A DNA stretch of 64,000 nucleotides from Paracoccaceae bacterium. Lineage in GTDB: Bacteria > Pseudomonadota > Alphaproteobacteria > Rhodobacterales > Rhodobacteraceae. Under the pieces are notes generated by a model. That model did no database searches. It was not told the DNA's origin and worked only from the letters and a program-made list of their open reading frames with translations. Shown here one piece after another: positions 62,400 to 64,000 of the stretch. Location: positions 310,001 through 374,000 of the forward strand of contig JAIXZW010000013.1 of the NCBI GenBank assembly GCA_027489375.1, in the 5' to 3' direction. Position numbers and translations under genes: made by a program. Numbering within the stretch: position 1 is the stretch's first letter; every line of letters begins with the position of its first letter.

Positions 62400-63644
62400 A
62401 TGCCCGCCACAGCCAAAGCCCCCCTCGTCACCCCCGTCCTTATCGCCGGTTGCATCATCCTGATGCTGTCCTTTGCGGTTCGGGCGAGCTTTGGCGTCTT
62501 CCAGATCCCCATCGCGCAGGAATTCGGCTGGGCGCGGGCGGATTTCTCGCTTGCCATCGCGATACAGAATCTGGCGTGGGGCATCGGGCAGCCGCTGTTC
62601 GGAGCCGTGGCGGAACGGTTCGGGGACCGCCGTGCCATCATCACGGGGGCGGTGCTCTATGCGATCGGGCTGATCGCTTCGTCCTACGCCTTTACGCCGG
62701 GGCAGCATCAGCTTCTGGCGATTCTCGTCGGGTTCGGAATCGCGGGGACGGGCTTTGGCGTGATCCTTGCCATCGTGGGACGCGCGGCGAGTGCCGAGAA
62801 CCGCTCGATGGCGCTTGGCATCGCAACGGCGGCAGGGTCGGCGGGGCAGGTCTTCGGTGCGCCGACGGCGGAATTCCTGTTGCAAAGCCATCCGTGGCAG
62901 ACGGTCTTCGTGATCTTTGCGGTGACGATCCTCGCCTCGCTCGTGGCGCTTCCCTTCCTGACGCCGGGCAAGGCGGCGACGAAGGCGGAGCTGGAAGAGT
63001 CGCTCGGCACGGTTCTGGTGCGGGCTTTCAAGGACCCGACCTATACCTTCATCTTCCTTGGCTTCTTTTCCTGCGGCTATCAGCTTGCCTTCATCACCGC
63101 CCATTTCCCCGCCTTCGTGACCGAGCTTTGCGGGCCAATCGACCCGTCAGGCATGATCGCGGGCATGGGGATCACGACGACCTCGGCGCTTGGGGCCGTG
63201 GCGATTTCGGTGATCGGCCTGTTCAACATCGTCGGCACGATCACGGCGGGGTGGCTCGGCAAGCGCTACACCAAGAAATACCTGCTTGCGGGGGTCTATA
63301 CGGGGCGGACGATTGCGGCGGCGCTGTTCATCTCGCTTCCGATCACGCCGACCTCGGTTCTGGTGTTTTCGGCGGTGATGGGGGCGCTGTGGCTGGCGAC
63401 CGTGCCGCTGACGAGCGGGCTGGTCGCGCATATCTACGGCATCCGCTACATGGGCACGCTTTATGGCGTGGTGTTCCTGTCGCACCAGATCGGCGGCTTC
63501 CTTGGCGTCTGGCTGGGGGGCATGATGTATGACCTGACGGGTGGGTATTCGGTCGTGTGGTGGATCGGGGTTGGCGTAGGGGCGTTTTCGGCGCTGGTGC
63601 ATCTGCCGATCCGCGAGCGGCCGTTGATCGCACAGGCGGCATGA
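62400..63644 (+). CDS. MFS transporter (MCT/OFA-like)
   Basis: A 414-residue major facilitator with 12 predicted helices. It starts TPVLIAGCIILMLSFAVRASFGVFQIPIAQEFGW, a pattern seen in monocarboxylate/oxalate-formate-type porters; the loop between helices 2 and 3 reads GAVAERFGDRRAII. The central loop (TPGKAATKAELEESLGTVLVRAFKDP) separates the two halves. The substrate is unknown; families of this type move small carboxylates. GGAGG lies 5 bases upstream of the ATG. Divergent from GH13, followed 8 bases later by another MFS gene. Confidence 0.88.
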   Translation: MPATAKAPLVTPVLIAGCIILMLSFAVRASFGVFQIPIAQEFGWARADFSLAIAIQNLAWGIGQPLFGAVAERFGDRRAIITGAVLYAIGLIASSYAFTPGQHQLLAILVGFGIAGTGFGVILAIVGRAASAENRSMALGIATAAGSAGQVFGAPTAEFLLQSHPWQTVFVIFAVTILASLVALPFLTPGKAATKAELEESLGTVLVRAFKDPTYTFIFLGFFSCGYQLAFITAHFPAFVTELCGPIDPSGMIAGMGITTTSALGAVAISVIGLFNIVGTITAGWLGKRYTKKYLLAGVYTGRTIAAALFISLPITPTSVLVFSAVMGALWLATVPLTSGLVAHIYGIRYMGTLYGVVFLSHQIGGFLGVWLGGMMYDLTGGYSVVWWIGVGVGAFSALVHLPIRERPLIAQAA

Positions 63645-63652
63645 CGGCGGGA

Positions 63653-64000
63653 TGAAGGTCGGCATCGCAAGTCTTGTTGCGGCCTATGTCCTGTCGCAGT
63701 TCTATCGCGCCTTTCTGGCGGTGCTGTCGCCGGTGTTGAAAGCTGACCTCGGGCTGAGTGCCGAGCAACTCGCCTCTGCCTCGGGCCTTTGGTTTTTGGC
63801 CTTTGCGCTGGCGCAGTTTCCCATCGGCGCGGCGCTGGACAGTATCGGGCCACGGCGGACGACGGCGGTGCTGCTGGCCGTGGGCGGGGCTGGCGGGGCG
63901 GCGGTCTTTGCCTTGGCCCAAGGGGCGGGGGCGCTTTACCTTGCCATGATCCTGATCGGTGCGGGCTGCGCGCCGGTGCTGATGGCGTCCTATTACATCT
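63653..64000 (+). CDS. MFS transporter, N-terminal part (cut by window end)
   Basis: The reading frame from ATG 63653 runs open to the window edge (116 codons). It encodes MKVGIASLVAAYVLSQFYRAFLAVLSPVLKADLGLSAEQLASASGLWFLAFALAQFPIGAALDSIGPRRTTAVL, with the first three to four helices and the loop 2-3 motif GxxxDxxGxRR (GAALDSIGPRR) of major facilitators. It is 8 bases after the previous MFS stop and so probably co-transcribed. Not in the ORF track because it has no stop inside the window. Substrate unknown. Confidence 0.88.

Overview
The window is a high-GC (roughly 65%) bacterial chromosome segment with very dense coding. Its protein families, small overlaps (ATGA, GTGA) and gene neighbourhoods point to an alphaproteobacterium of the Rhodobacteraceae (Rhodobacter/Gemmobacter-like). 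The supporting signs are argH-lptM-like-lysA-DUF4175, rsfS-rlmH-gpmI-envC-ctpA-rppH, a Hint_2 protein, an alphaproteobacterial LexA box (GTTC-N7-GTTC) and CAAATACTC intergenic elements. There is no rRNA, tRNA, prophage, IS element or CRISPR array.

Layout. 1-9 kb: aromatic amino acid and histidine genes (tyrA, hisC), a YqhA membrane protein, rpsD, a Hint-domain protein, an LpxR-like outer-membrane lipid A deacylase, a PAS protein, a degenerate EAL protein and tag. 9-18 kb: tlpA-like thioredoxin; argH, an LptM-like lipoprotein, lysA and a DUF4175 membrane protein on +; a zinc-ribbon membrane protein; then ftsE-ftsX-plsC. 18-24 kb: an ScfR/RamB-type XRE regulator divergent from a serine-cycle cassette (sgaA, mcl, mtkA, mtkB). 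24-32 kb: a P-loop kinase, an orphan SOS-controlled imuB, cytochrome c', an I78 inhibitor lipoprotein, glutathione-dependent formaldehyde dehydrogenase, stress proteins with split DUF2382 domains, an NYN-domain protein and a luciferase-like monooxygenase. 32-38 kb: the envelope/ribosome block rsfS to rppH on the minus strand. 38-39 kb: about 1 kb without a convincing gene, carrying ~183-bp tandem repeats. 39-49 kb: a hybrid histidine kinase, then a giant alpha-2-macroglobulin coupled to PBP1C. 49-62 kb: an IclR-controlled galactoside utilisation locus (ABC importer, GH36 alpha-galactosidase, GH42 beta-galactosidase, DgoK, DgoA, SMP-30 lactonase) followed by a convergent GH13 glucosidase. 62-64 kb: two MFS transporters, the second cut by the window edge.

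How the genes work together. Formaldehyde oxidation through glutathione (adhI) and the malyl-CoA/serine-cycle genes suggest capacity for C1 or C2 metabolism. The sugar locus imports galactosides, hydrolyses them in the cytoplasm and finishes galactose by the De Ley-Doudoroff route, but galactose dehydrogenase and galactonate dehydratase are not here. I did not find an obviously new multi-gene system. The least explained items are regulatory or non-coding: a TCGTCA operator-like array, a structured intergenic RNA candidate next to a tiny ORF with a strong ribosome binding site, a leader ORF ahead of rsfS, and the 183-bp repeats.
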